A DNA stretch of 40,417 nucleotides, from assembly GCA_900544365.1 (NCBI GenBank), contig UQVF01000012.1:1-40417 (forward strand). The letters run 5' to 3'. The position numbers and the translations under genes were made by a program. Under the pieces are notes generated by a model. That model was not told the origin of the DNA and ran no database searches. It worked only from the letters and a program-made list of their open reading frames with translations. The DNA is from an uncultured Veillonella sp. Lineage in GTDB: Bacteria; Bacillota; Negativicutes; Veillonellales; Veillonellaceae. The first letter of the stretch is position 1, and the number at the start of each line of letters is the position of its first letter. This document shows, one piece after another, positions 7,058 to 15,378 of the stretch.

Positions 7058-8149
7058 TTATTTAGATACTCTCCAGTTTAAGTATAGTCCTGCTATAACA
7101 CCTAATGTGTTAGGAATCCATGCTGCCAACAATGGCGGCAATGCACCACCTTTACCAAGAGCTCCTGACAAGGTCATCACTCCATAGTAAATAAAAATAA
7201 CCAATACAGAGATACCAAAACCAATAGATGAGCTAGACCGCTGTTTTTGTAACCCTAGTGGAGCTCCCACCAAAGCAAAGATAAAACTAGCCACAGGAAT
7301 AGTAAAACGTTGATACATCTCCATTTTCCATTCTGTTACCTTACCACCAGTAGCCTCCATAGCCTTGATTTGCTGTTTAATTTCTTTAATAGTCATTTCC
7401 TCTGGCTTACGTTGAGAACGCCCTATTCTATCTGGATCTTCTGTAATCGGTAGGACTTGCTCTTCAAACTTCATTGTCCGATCAACACCTACACCAGCTG
7501 CATTGATATCATAAATCGTACCATCATGCATAATCCAGTACTGACCATTCCAATTGGCGGTTTTAGCCCTCTCAATTTGTGTAACCTGTCCATCAGTAAA
7601 CTGTTGTACTGTAATATCTGACAACAATTTTGTAGAGCTATCGTATTTACCCGCATACATCAAGGTACTAATCTTTTTATCTGATAGAGTTTTTATAACA
7701 ATATGCTCCTGTGTTTGTGGTGTAGCACGTTTCATGATTTCCTCTCGAATAATCGTTTGGTACGCATGATTAGCTACAGGAACTACATATTCATTAAAAG
7801 CAATAGAACAAATAGAAATCAAAAATGCCATGATATATACAGGTGTAGCTAAACGTAAAAAGTTTTGTCCCCCCGCACGCATGACAATAATCTCACTACT
7901 ACCACTTAAACGGCCAAATGTCATAAGAGACCCCAGTAAAACAGACATAGGGAACGTCAAAATTACGATATTAGGCAGAGCTAATAGAAATGCTCTTGTT
8001 ACAGACCACAGGCTAGCACCGTATTCAGTAATATACTGAGCGATACGAAATAACGTTCCTGTACCAATGAAAATACTAGTAAACGCAAAAATTCCAAATA
8101 GAAATGGTCCTATGAAAGCTTTCAATATATATTTATCTAAAATTCTCAT
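7058..8149 (-). CDS. LptF/LptG family LPS export permease
   Basis: Inner-membrane half of the Lpt transporter, which extracts LPS from the inner membrane and passes it to LptC. The 363-residue protein starts with the family hallmark MRILDKYILKAFIGPF. It then has three N-terminal membrane helices (a LTFPMSVLLGSLMTFGRLS coupling region contacts LptB), a large periplasmic beta-jellyroll domain (about 110-260), and three C-terminal helices. The start at 8149 has AGGAG 5 bases upstream; the GTG two codons earlier overlaps that site. It directly follows lptB. Only one permease gene is present in this cluster, whereas E. coli uses an LptF-LptG heterodimer, so I do not decide between the two names. 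Confidence 0.92.
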   Translation of the reverse strand: MRILDKYILKAFIGPFLFGIFAFTSIFIGTGTLFRIAQYITEYGASLWSVTRAFLLALPNIVILTFPMSVLLGSLMTFGRLSGSSEIIVMRAGGQNFLRLATPVYIMAFLISICSIAFNEYVVPVANHAYQTIIREEIMKRATPQTQEHIVIKTLSDKKISTLMYAGKYDSSTKLLSDITVQQFTDGQVTQIERAKTANWNGQYWIMHDGTIYDINAAGVGVDRTMKFEEQVLPITEDPDRIGRSQRKPEEMTIKEIKQQIKAMEATGGKVTEWKMEMYQRFTIPVASFIFALVGAPLGLQKQRSSSSIGFGISVLVIFIYYGVMTLSGALGKGGALPPLLAAWIPNTLGVIAGLYLNWRVSK

Positions 8150-8157
8150 ATCCACTC

Positions 8158-8877
8158 CTACATTCGGAAATCATCACCTAAATAAAATTTACGCGCTATA
8201 TCACTGGTTGCTACTTCATCTGCCGTACCTTCTAGTAATATAGTACCACTATTTAAAATATACGCTTTATCTACAATTCCAAGTGTTTCACGCACATTAT
8301 GATCTGTAATGAGCACACCAATGCCACGATCTTTCAAATGCCGAATAATAGATTGAATATCTGCCACTGCTATTGGGTCTACTCCTGCAAAAGGCTCATC
8401 TAATAAAATGAATTTAGGATTTAACGCAATAGCGCGAGCAATTTCTACACGGCGTCGTTCCCCACCAGATAATTGAATGCCCAAACGATCCCTCACATGA
8501 GTAATATGAAACTCCTCTAACAAGGATTCCATCATCTCTTTTTGTTCGCTCTTAGAAAGATTTGTCGTTTCCAGCATCGCCAAAATATTGTCTTCTACCG
8601 TTAAATTTCTAAAAATAGAGGCTTCTTGCGGTAGGTATCCAATACCATAAGAAGATCTTTTATACATTGGCATATTGGTAACATCAACATCTCCTATACA
8701 GATGCTTCCGGAGCTCGGTTTTTCTACACCTACAATCATATAGAAAGTTGTTGTTTTACCTGCTCCATTAGGGCCCAATAATCCGACAACTTCTCCTTCT
8801 TCAACGCGAACACTTACTTTATCTACTACATTTCTTGATTTATAGGTTTTTACTAAATCCTTTGTCTGTATAAACAT
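8158..8877 (-). CDS. lptB: LPS export ABC transporter ATPase LptB
   Basis: Cytoplasmic ATPase that drives LPS extraction by the Lpt complex. The 239 residues carry the Walker A GPNGAGKTT (35-43), Q-loop Gln84 in GYLPQEASIF, the LSGGERRRVEIARA signature (136-149), Walker B ILLDEP with Asp160/Glu161, and an H-loop in LITDHNVRE. The GYLPQEASIFRNLTVEDNI stretch is close to E. coli LptB. It sits between lptA (9-base gap) and the permease gene (8-base gap), with a TAAGGAG ribosome site. Confidence 0.97.
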   Translation of the reverse strand: MFIQTKDLVKTYKSRNVVDKVSVRVEEGEVVGLLGPNGAGKTTTFYMIVGVEKPSSGSICIGDVDVTNMPMYKRSSYGIGYLPQEASIFRNLTVEDNILAMLETTNLSKSEQKEMMESLLEEFHITHVRDRLGIQLSGGERRRVEIARAIALNPKFILLDEPFAGVDPIAVADIQSIIRHLKDRGIGVLITDHNVRETLGIVDKAYILNSGTILLEGTADEVATSDIARKFYLGDDFRM

Positions 8878-8886
8878 AAAAGCTCC

Positions 8887-9621
8887 TTACTTTGGAGTAA
8901 TGATTAATGTACCACGTCCACCAAATGTTTCAACACTTTTATCACTAAGTTCTACTTTTAATTCTGGGGCTTCTAAGACATTACCATTTTGTACAGCCTT
9001 CGCATTTCCTTTTAAATATGCGACTCCATCATTTTGATTTGGTGTTTGTGTATATGTCGCTTCATCAGCAGTAGCATTCACTTTCTGACTAGCACTAGAT
9101 ATTGTAACACCCCCTTCTGCCTTTGCAGATATTTGATTGGTATGGGCCTCAATCCTATGACCTGTGAGCACATTGTCTGCCACAATCAATTGTCCGTGTC
9201 CAATAATTTCTCCATATCCAGTTTCAGTATTATAGTTCACATGGTCACCAAATAGCTGACGATCATCTTTTTGTATATGTACATCACCGGTAGCATCAAA
9301 GTGGATATTCTTCGATACATGTACCTCGCCTGCTGCCATAGACATATTAGTGCCGATCATGCTAACTCCACCAGTTAAATATCCTTCTTGTGATTTTGTA
9401 TTATACCAGCCCGATGCACCTGTTAGTGTCTTGTCATCTTTTGTAATAACTACACTACCTTTAGCTTCTGCACGACCATTAATACCATCGTATGTTAGTT
9501 GGTCAGCTGTAATCGTTAATTTACTATTTTCTGTGGGGCTAATCTCAGTAGATGCAGCCCATGCAGGAATCATCATAACACTGCCTATACACGCAGTCAT
9601 GAGTATATGTTGTATCTTCAT
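8887..9621 (-). CDS. lptA: LptA-like periplasmic LPS-transport protein (OstA/LptA domain)
   Basis: Forms the beta-jellyroll bridge that carries LPS across the periplasm from LptC to LptD. The 244-residue precursor has a signal peptide with predicted cleavage near AWA-A at about residue 22. Repeated short beta-strand units of the OstA type follow, such as ITADQLTYDGINGRAEAKGSV, seen again as VNATADEATYTQTPNQ..GVAYLKGNAK. The protein is somewhat longer than E. coli LptA (185 residues), consistent with extra strands. It lies in the lptC-lptA-lptB order seen in proteobacteria, with gaps of 11 and 9 bases. Confidence 0.92.
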   Translation of the reverse strand: MKIQHILMTACIGSVMMIPAWAASTEISPTENSKLTITADQLTYDGINGRAEAKGSVVITKDDKTLTGASGWYNTKSQEGYLTGGVSMIGTNMSMAAGEVHVSKNIHFDATGDVHIQKDDRQLFGDHVNYNTETGYGEIIGHGQLIVADNVLTGHRIEAHTNQISAKAEGGVTISSASQKVNATADEATYTQTPNQNDGVAYLKGNAKAVQNGNVLEAPELKVELSDKSVETFGGRGTLIITPK

Positions 9622-9632
9622 AAAATTCCTTT

Positions 9633-10163
9633 CTACTTACGAATTAATTTTGCATGACCTTTTGCAGTCACTTGTTGTAATATCATATCGCCTTCTAAGA
9701 CATCTCCTTCTAATGTTGTATCTACATCACTATAGATAAACTTAGATGCTGATTTGAATAGTTGTGTTTTGCTATTATACTCTAATCCCTCTGTACGTAG
9801 GCTAGATCCTACACTAGATGAAGCCTCAATACCTCCAGATAAAGAAATCTGTCTGTGATCTTTAGATACAATTCCTTTAGGAGCTTTTATAGTTAATACA
9901 GTTCCTCCTTTATGGAAAGTACCCGTTACATTTTCTAGAGTAATCACTTTAGTATCTTGATCAACACTAATTTTCTCAGCTTTTACAGACCAAATTAGTT
10001 GCCCCTCTTTTTCTTCTTTCAGCTCTGTTCCATTAAAACTAATCGTATTACCAGATGGCCCTATTGTTGTCGTTTCAACTCCACCATACAAAAAATAGCC
10101 AATCCCCAAAAGAAGTAAGATACCTACCACAACCGTGAGGAGAAGTTTTTTATTGTTTTTCAT
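9633..10163 (-). CDS. lptC: LptC-like membrane-anchored LPS-transport protein
   Basis: Bitopic inner-membrane protein that receives LPS from the LptBFG transporter and hands it to LptA. The 176 residues begin with MKNNKK and one membrane helix (about 7-28), followed by a periplasmic jellyroll with the LptC-family pattern (WSVKAEKISVDQDTKVITLENVTG, GIVSKDHRQISLSGGI in pieces, LEGDVLEGDMILQQVTAKGHAKLI near the end). I choose the ATG at 10163, which has GGGAGG 6 bases upstream; the open frame extends 30 codons further without one. It overlaps the end of the preceding acyltransferase gene by 14 bases. Confidence 0.88.
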   Translation of the reverse strand: MKNNKKLLLTVVVGILLLLGIGYFLYGGVETTTIGPSGNTISFNGTELKEEKEGQLIWSVKAEKISVDQDTKVITLENVTGTFHKGGTVLTIKAPKGIVSKDHRQISLSGGIEASSSVGSSLRTEGLEYNSKTQLFKSASKFIYSDVDTTLEGDVLEGDMILQQVTAKGHAKLIRK

Positions 10164-11079
10164 GTACAGCCTCCCGCACTTGTAGTTTACGTTCAATATC
10201 CACAATTTCATGAATTTTAGTATTCCAACGATGTTGGAACCATAACCATTCATCTGGATGTTCTTTAATAAAACTTTCTGTAATCTTTACTGTTGCTTCC
10301 GTTAAACGGAACATATCTTCCTCTACATTACCTGTATCTTCATAGTATAAAGGTGGCAATATATGCACTACATGGCCTTTTTCTTTACGTGATGCAAAGA
10401 CAGGTACTACAGGGGCTTTAAACTTTTTCGCAAACGATGCTGGTCCAGTAACAGCCGATGAATCTTGTCCTAAAAACATTACTGGTAAGCCTTGGAATCC
10501 CCCATCTTGATCTGCTAAGAAGCCCAATAATTTTTTAGCTTTCATTGCCTGAGCAGCCCCTCTCATTTCAGATCCACCACGGGCAAATACTTCTAACCCA
10601 ACCATTTCACGATATTCGTTCATCAATCTAGTAAACTGTGCATTAGGTTGCTTCTTCACAATTGTTGTAGATGGATAGCCATGAGCTGCTAAAGCAGCTC
10701 CCATCCACTCCCAGTTTCCTACATGGGCCGTCAAAATTACAACCCCTTTATCTTCAGCTAACGCTGCATCGATATGTTCTAATCCATGCATTTCAATATG
10801 CTCTTTGATAAATTCAGGTGTTAAATTCGGCATATATAGCGTTTCCATAACAGAACGCCCTAAATTTTGAAAAAGTCGTCCTAATATAGCGTTCGCTTCT
10901 TTTTCATCTATGGAAAGGCCAATCATCAAATTATGTAATCCTCGTTTGACCTGTTTCTTTCCTACCAATCTATATAAAGGTCCAAGAGATGCTCCAATGG
11001 ATAAGATTGTAGAATACGATAATGTACAAACTAATTTACTAATTGTTTTTAAGGCGGTGTATTGCCATTCTCCTGCCAT
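10150..11079 (-). CDS. Lipid A acyltransferase, LpxL/LpxM (HtrB) family, copy 1
   Basis: Adds a secondary acyl chain to Kdo2-lipid IVA at the inner membrane. The 309-residue protein has the catalytic HX4E motif HVGNWE (His119, Glu124), an ADQDGG motif near the centre, a FASRKEKGHVV strand, and the C-terminal HPDEWLWFQHRWNTK block diagnostic for LpxL-type enzymes. The ATG at 11079 follows AGGAGG by 5 bases and is preferred over an upstream in-frame start. It lies between kdsC and lptC, so acylation may follow Kdo addition as in E. coli. A second family member is at 22642-23556; which is first and which second in acylation order cannot be told. Confidence 0.9.
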   Translation of the reverse strand: MAGEWQYTALKTISKLVCTLSYSTILSIGASLGPLYRLVGKKQVKRGLHNLMIGLSIDEKEANAILGRLFQNLGRSVMETLYMPNLTPEFIKEHIEMHGLEHIDAALAEDKGVVILTAHVGNWEWMGAALAAHGYPSTTIVKKQPNAQFTRLMNEYREMVGLEVFARGGSEMRGAAQAMKAKKLLGFLADQDGGFQGLPVMFLGQDSSAVTGPASFAKKFKAPVVPVFASRKEKGHVVHILPPLYYEDTGNVEEDMFRLTEATVKITESFIKEHPDEWLWFQHRWNTKIHEIVDIERKLQVREAVHEKQ

Positions 11080-11092
11080 GAAAGCCTCCTTT

Positions 11093-11614
11093 CTATTGAC
11101 CCATTTGGTAAGATTCCTCACGATAGACACGTAAGGCCTCCTCCCAAAGACCCTCCTGTTTCAAGATATACTCAATTACTTCCCGCACAGCTCCTTGTCC
11201 ACCATTTGCCTGGCAAATATAGTGAGCTATTTGTTTTACTTCGGGTACTCCATCCTGTGGTGTAATAGCTAATCCCACCTTAGACATAATACCTAAATCA
11301 TTAAGATCATCACCTATATAAGCAACTTCATGAGCCTCTAATTTTAGAACTTTCAAGAGTTCCTCTAATCCAACACTCTTATTATGACTTCCCATTTGAA
11401 CGTGAGAAATATGTAATTCTTTTGCGCGTCGTTCCACCATCGGTGAAGTACGACCTGTAATAAGAGCTGTATATAGCCCCATTTTATGAGCCAATGCCAA
11501 TCCTAATCCATCTTTTACATGAAAGGTTTTGATTTCTTCTCCACTTGATGTATAGGTAATCTCACCTTTTGTAAGTACACCATCAACATCTAAGGCTAAA
11601 CAACGTATAACCAT
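11093..11614 (-). CDS. kdsC: 3-deoxy-D-manno-octulosonate 8-phosphate phosphatase
   Basis: HAD-superfamily phosphatase that releases Kdo from Kdo-8-phosphate. The 173 residues show the nucleophile motif LALDVDGVLT (Asp9, Asp11), motif II ALITGRTS, and the IGDDLNDLGIM metal-binding motif with the C0-type small tetramer ending GGQGAVREVIEYIL. The ATG shares one base with the stop codon of kdsD (TAATG), so expression is coupled. It belongs to a complete Kdo pathway (kdsD, kdsA, kdsC, kdsB) in one run. Confidence 0.95.
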   Translation of the reverse strand: MVIRCLALDVDGVLTKGEITYTSSGEEIKTFHVKDGLGLALAHKMGLYTALITGRTSPMVERRAKELHISHVQMGSHNKSVGLEELLKVLKLEAHEVAYIGDDLNDLGIMSKVGLAITPQDGVPEVKQIAHYICQANGGQGAVREVIEYILKQEGLWEEALRVYREESYQMGQ

Positions 11615-12585
11615 TATACAATACCTCTTCGCAATAAATCGGTAATATGTACTAAACCAAGACTCCTACCATCATGTCCAACTACTGGTAATACAGTAAT
11701 AGGACGAGGCTGATTTTTCTCCATCATATGAAGAGCTTCTGCAGCCAATTTATCTTTTGTAATTGTTCTTGGTGATTTTGTCATCATGTCTTCTACAGCC
11801 CACACAAGAAAATTAAATCCAGAATCTAATCCCCGACGAATATCTCCATCCGTTACTAAACCGATTAACTTACCTTCTTCATCTACTACATTTGCTGCTC
11901 CAAGTCCTTTGTTGGTCATGACAAATAAGGCATCTTGTACAGTAGCCCCTTTATGAATAATTGGATTATCATCGCCACTATGCATAATATTTTCTACGGT
12001 TAGCAATAATTTGCGACCTAAGGAACCACCTGGATGGAATACAGCAAAATTTTCTGGAGTAAATTTATGTTGATCCAACAAACACACTGCTAACGCATCG
12101 CCTAATGCCAATGCTGCAGTAGTACTGCTTGTCGGTGCTAATCCTAAAGGGCATGCTTCTTTGTCTACGCATACCACCAAAACTACATCAGAGTTTTTTC
12201 CCAATGTAGAACTTGGATTACCCACTACAGAAATTAATTTAGCCCCTATTCGGCGCAAGGATGGTAATAAACTAATGACTTCACTAGTTTCCCCACTATT
12301 GGAGAAGGCCAGTACTACATCATCAGATGTAACCATACCTAAATCGCCATGTACTCCTTCACCAGGGTGTAAAAATAATGCAGGTGTACCGGTACTTGCC
12401 AATGTAGCTGAAATTTTTCGTGCAATATGTCCAGATTTTCCCATACCTGTACAGACCACGCGACCTTTAGAGGCTAAGATTAACTCTACTGCCGTTTCAA
12501 AACGATGGTCTAATGTTTCAATTAAGTCTAACACTGCTTTTGATTCTTCTTGGAGCACCTGTGCTGCTCGTTCAAGTATCTTCAT
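11614..12585 (-). CDS. kdsD: D-arabinose 5-phosphate isomerase (KpsF/GutQ family)
   Basis: Converts ribulose-5-phosphate to arabinose-5-phosphate, the entry step of Kdo synthesis. The 323-residue protein has an N-terminal SIS domain (about 30-180) with GRVVCTGMGKSGHIARK, the HPGEGVHGDLGM segment, and FSNSGETSEV. Two CBS domains follow (about 205-320; LGLVHITDLLRRGIV at the end). This is the usual full-length architecture. It lies 27 bases after kdsA. Confidence 0.95.
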   Translation of the reverse strand: MKILERAAQVLQEESKAVLDLIETLDHRFETAVELILASKGRVVCTGMGKSGHIARKISATLASTGTPALFLHPGEGVHGDLGMVTSDDVVLAFSNSGETSEVISLLPSLRRIGAKLISVVGNPSSTLGKNSDVVLVVCVDKEACPLGLAPTSSTTAALALGDALAVCLLDQHKFTPENFAVFHPGGSLGRKLLLTVENIMHSGDDNPIIHKGATVQDALFVMTNKGLGAANVVDEEGKLIGLVTDGDIRRGLDSGFNFLVWAVEDMMTKSPRTITKDKLAAEALHMMEKNQPRPITVLPVVGHDGRSLGLVHITDLLRRGIV

Positions 12586-12612
12586 AGTTCACCTGCATCC
12601 TTTACATCTGTA

Positions 12613-13431
12613 CTATTTTTTTACGATTTTATCGATAGCCACTAAATCAGTTAATAATTCTTCTAAAGAATCTAAATATAACATATTTGGTCCATCGGAA
12701 AGTGCTTCTTCTGGGTTATCATGTACTTCAAAGAATAGTCCATCCACACCACTTGCTACTGCACCACGAGCTAAATTAGCCACGAATTCACGTTGTCCAG
12801 AAGATGCCGTGCCTGCTCCTCCTGGTAATTGCACAGAATGAGTAGCATCAAATATAACTGGATACTCGAAAGAACGCATAATTGGGAAGGATCTCATATC
12901 TACCACTAAATTGTTATATCCAAAACTAAAGCCACGTTCTGTAAGCATCAAATTTTGATTGCCAGACTCTTCCATTTTTTTCAACACATTGCTCATATCT
13001 TTCGGAGCCATGAATTGACCTTTTTTCACATTCACACATTTTCCAGTTGCAGCTGCTCCATATACCAAATCAGTTTGACGGCATAAGAATGCAGGAATTT
13101 GAAGAATATCCAATACTTCTGCAGCAGCATCAATTTGTGTAATGTCGTGAATATCGCTTACCACTGGTACCTGTAATTCTTCTTTGATGACTTTTAAAAT
13201 TTCTAAACCTTCTACGAGGCCAGGCCCACGGAACGAAGAATAGCTAGATCTGTTTGCTTTATCAAAAGAAGCTTTGAACACATACGGAATACCCACTTTA
13301 TCACAAATGGCTTTCGCACGACGACCAATTTCTAATGTGCGTTCATAACCTTCAATCACACATGGACCAGCTAATAAAAATAAGCCTTTACCTCCACCAA
13401 GTGTGAGGTTACCTACTTGTACTGTTTTCAT
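12613..13431 (-). CDS. kdsA: 3-deoxy-8-phosphooctulonate synthase
   Basis: Condenses arabinose-5-phosphate with phosphoenolpyruvate to Kdo-8-phosphate in the cytoplasm. The 272 residues have the KdsA hallmarks: LAGPCVIEG near the N-terminus, FKASFDKANRSS (substrate-binding), a FRGPGLVEGL loop, PVVSDIHD, and DATHSVQLPGG. Cys12-type metal ligation cannot be excluded, because the PCV motif carries a cysteine as in the metal-dependent class. A GAGGAG ribosome site lies 5 bases before the ATG. It is flanked by kdsB and kdsD. Confidence 0.97.
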   Translation of the reverse strand: MKTVQVGNLTLGGGKGLFLLAGPCVIEGYERTLEIGRRAKAICDKVGIPYVFKASFDKANRSSYSSFRGPGLVEGLEILKVIKEELQVPVVSDIHDITQIDAAAEVLDILQIPAFLCRQTDLVYGAAATGKCVNVKKGQFMAPKDMSNVLKKMEESGNQNLMLTERGFSFGYNNLVVDMRSFPIMRSFEYPVIFDATHSVQLPGGAGTASSGQREFVANLARGAVASGVDGLFFEVHDNPEEALSDGPNMLYLDSLEELLTDLVAIDKIVKK

Positions 13432-13457
13432 TGTATCTCCTCTCTAAACGAAATCGT

Positions 13458-14189
13458 TTATGCTTCTAATTCGTGAAATATTTCATTCACTCGTTCTAAA
13501 TCTTCTGGTGTATCTACCCCAACAAAGCGTTGGTCCGTAGTAATCACCCGAATTGTAAATCCATTTTCCAAAGCTCGTAACTGCTCTAAGGATTCAGTCA
13601 ATTCTGCAGGTGTCGGTTCCATCTTAGCATAAGCTAATAAGAACTGACGATTATATCCATACATGCCTACATGCTTCAATGGCGGTACCACAAAATCATG
13701 TCTTGGGTAAGGAATCAAAGAGCGAGAAAAATACATAGCATTGCCTAGTCGATTTACTATGACTTTCACCACGCTAGGTTCATTATATTCCTCTTCTAAC
13801 AAGGGACAGCCTACGGTTCCCATTTGTAGGGTTGGGTCTTCTTTGAATTGACGTGCTAATGTACCAATAACAGATGCATCAATGAGTGGTTCATCACCTT
13901 GCACATTGATAATCACATCTATATCAGTTCTTACCGTTGCCACTTCTGCTAATCGATCTGTACCCGTTAAATGATCCGTTCTTGTCATCATCACCTGTCC
14001 ACCAAATTGGCTAACAGCATCATAGACTCGCACATCATCAGTGGCCACAATGACTTCCTGAATTTCCGTCGCTTTCGACACTTGTTCATAGACCCGTTGA
14101 ATCATTGGTTTATTACCAATCATCGCTAAGGGTTTACCCGGTAATCGTGTAGATCCATAGCGCGCTGGAATAATACAAGCTATACGCAT
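13458..14189 (-). CDS. kdsB: CMP-Kdo synthetase (3-deoxy-manno-octulosonate cytidylyltransferase)
   Basis: Activates Kdo with CTP to CMP-Kdo, the donor for WaaA. The 243-residue protein starts with IIPARYGSTRLPGKPLAMI, the nucleotide-binding signature of the family. It continues with EVIVATDD, TGTDRLAEV, the NVQGDEPLI metal site and GMYGYNRQFLLAY, ending in the typical VGVDTPEDLERV. The gap to lpxK is a single base, so the two are probably coupled. Confidence 0.97.
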   Translation of the reverse strand: MRIACIIPARYGSTRLPGKPLAMIGNKPMIQRVYEQVSKATEIQEVIVATDDVRVYDAVSQFGGQVMMTRTDHLTGTDRLAEVATVRTDIDVIINVQGDEPLIDASVIGTLARQFKEDPTLQMGTVGCPLLEEEYNEPSVVKVIVNRLGNAMYFSRSLIPYPRHDFVVPPLKHVGMYGYNRQFLLAYAKMEPTPAELTESLEQLRALENGFTIRVITTDQRFVGVDTPEDLERVNEIFHELEA

Positions 14190-14190
14190 A

Positions 14191-15318
14191 TTATTTCCCC
14201 TTTGCTATTTGCAACACATAGGATTTAAAATCGTCTTCACCTTTGGTAAATTCGATGCCAATCACTAATACATAGACAGGAATCTTTAAATCTCGGATGG
14301 CACGCACTTGAGATAATTTCACTGCATCTTTCTCCGTTGTAATAATGCCTTGAATCCCTGTTTTAAAACAACGTTGCCACAGTTTTACAACATCTTCTTC
14401 ATTATAATCATGGTGGTCACCAAAACTCATCATATCCTGTACGGTAAATCCGTAACTTTTCAAATTGGAAATAAATGAACTAGGCTGTCCGATACCACTA
14501 ATCGCTAATAAAGGAGTCCCATCATAGTCACTAATACCATGAATCTTTCCATTATGGCTCCATTCTTCCAAGGTTTGAAAACCTACTGTTTGATGAATAG
14601 TTTCCGCTACGGGAACAAGAGGGGCTAAAGAATGAATCTCTTCACGTAGTGCTTCTAATTGCTTTAGATCTACTTGATTCGTTTTCGTTAGCACAATATA
14701 AGTCGCTCTCTTTAAGTTTGTTACAGGTTCTCGCAACAAACCTCTTGGCAACACCGCTCCATACCCAAATGGGTGACTTGCATCAATCAATACAATATCT
14801 GCATCACGACCCAATGCACGATGTTGAAACCCATCATCTAAGACAAGTACATCTGATTGCATATCATCTACAGCAATCTTAGCAGACTCTACTCGTTTAG
14901 AACCAATGATGACATTCGCATCAGGCAATGTTTTTGCCAATAACCATGCTTCATCACCACTGATAAAAGAAGACACATCCACCGTTCCTCGTCTAGATAC
15001 GACGATAGACTTTTTATTATTATCCGCTTTATACCCTCGGCTCAACACGCTCACTGTATGATGGTCTGCACCCAACACTTCACATACATATCGCACCATA
15101 GGGGTTTTGCCTGTACCGCCAACCGTAATATTGCCTATACTAATAACCGGCACTGGTACACGTAAAACTCGTTGTGGATCGTTATACCGTTCATTACGAT
15201 ATTCCACGACTCTTTCATAGACCTTACTAGCCGTTTCTAAACCACCACGCAGAGCATCACCCAAAGAGCCTTCCATCTGTCCACTGATGATATGTTTAAA
15301 GAGTTGTTCTCCTTTCAT
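14191..15318 (-). CDS. lpxK: Tetraacyldisaccharide 4'-kinase
   Basis: Phosphorylates the 4' position of the lipid A disaccharide at the inner-membrane face. The 375 residues include ISIGNITVGGTGKTPMV with the P-loop at about 65-73, VLSRGYKA, the DVLVLDDGFQHRALGRD motif that is diagnostic for LpxK, and a C-terminal FGDHHDYNEED segment followed by ITTEKDAVKL. The first 60 residues carry the amphipathic membrane-binding region. The start has GGAGG 7 bases upstream. The 60-base gap before it is the largest within this operon. Confidence 0.96.
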   Translation of the reverse strand: MKGEQLFKHIISGQMEGSLGDALRGGLETASKVYERVVEYRNERYNDPQRVLRVPVPVISIGNITVGGTGKTPMVRYVCEVLGADHHTVSVLSRGYKADNNKKSIVVSRRGTVDVSSFISGDEAWLLAKTLPDANVIIGSKRVESAKIAVDDMQSDVLVLDDGFQHRALGRDADIVLIDASHPFGYGAVLPRGLLREPVTNLKRATYIVLTKTNQVDLKQLEALREEIHSLAPLVPVAETIHQTVGFQTLEEWSHNGKIHGISDYDGTPLLAISGIGQPSSFISNLKSYGFTVQDMMSFGDHHDYNEEDVVKLWQRCFKTGIQGIITTEKDAVKLSQVRAIRDLKIPVYVLVIGIEFTKGEDDFKSYVLQIAKGK

Positions 15319-15378
15319 GAGTAAACCTCCTCCTATCCTTCTAGTATAGCTTAGGTAATTAAAACTATTATGAAACCA

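Noticed and set aside
12161..12841. Plus-strand open frame of 226 codons opposite kdsD/kdsA
   Set aside because: It crosses the boundary of two well-supported minus-strand genes, and its translation resembles no protein family. It is explained by the codon use of the real genes.
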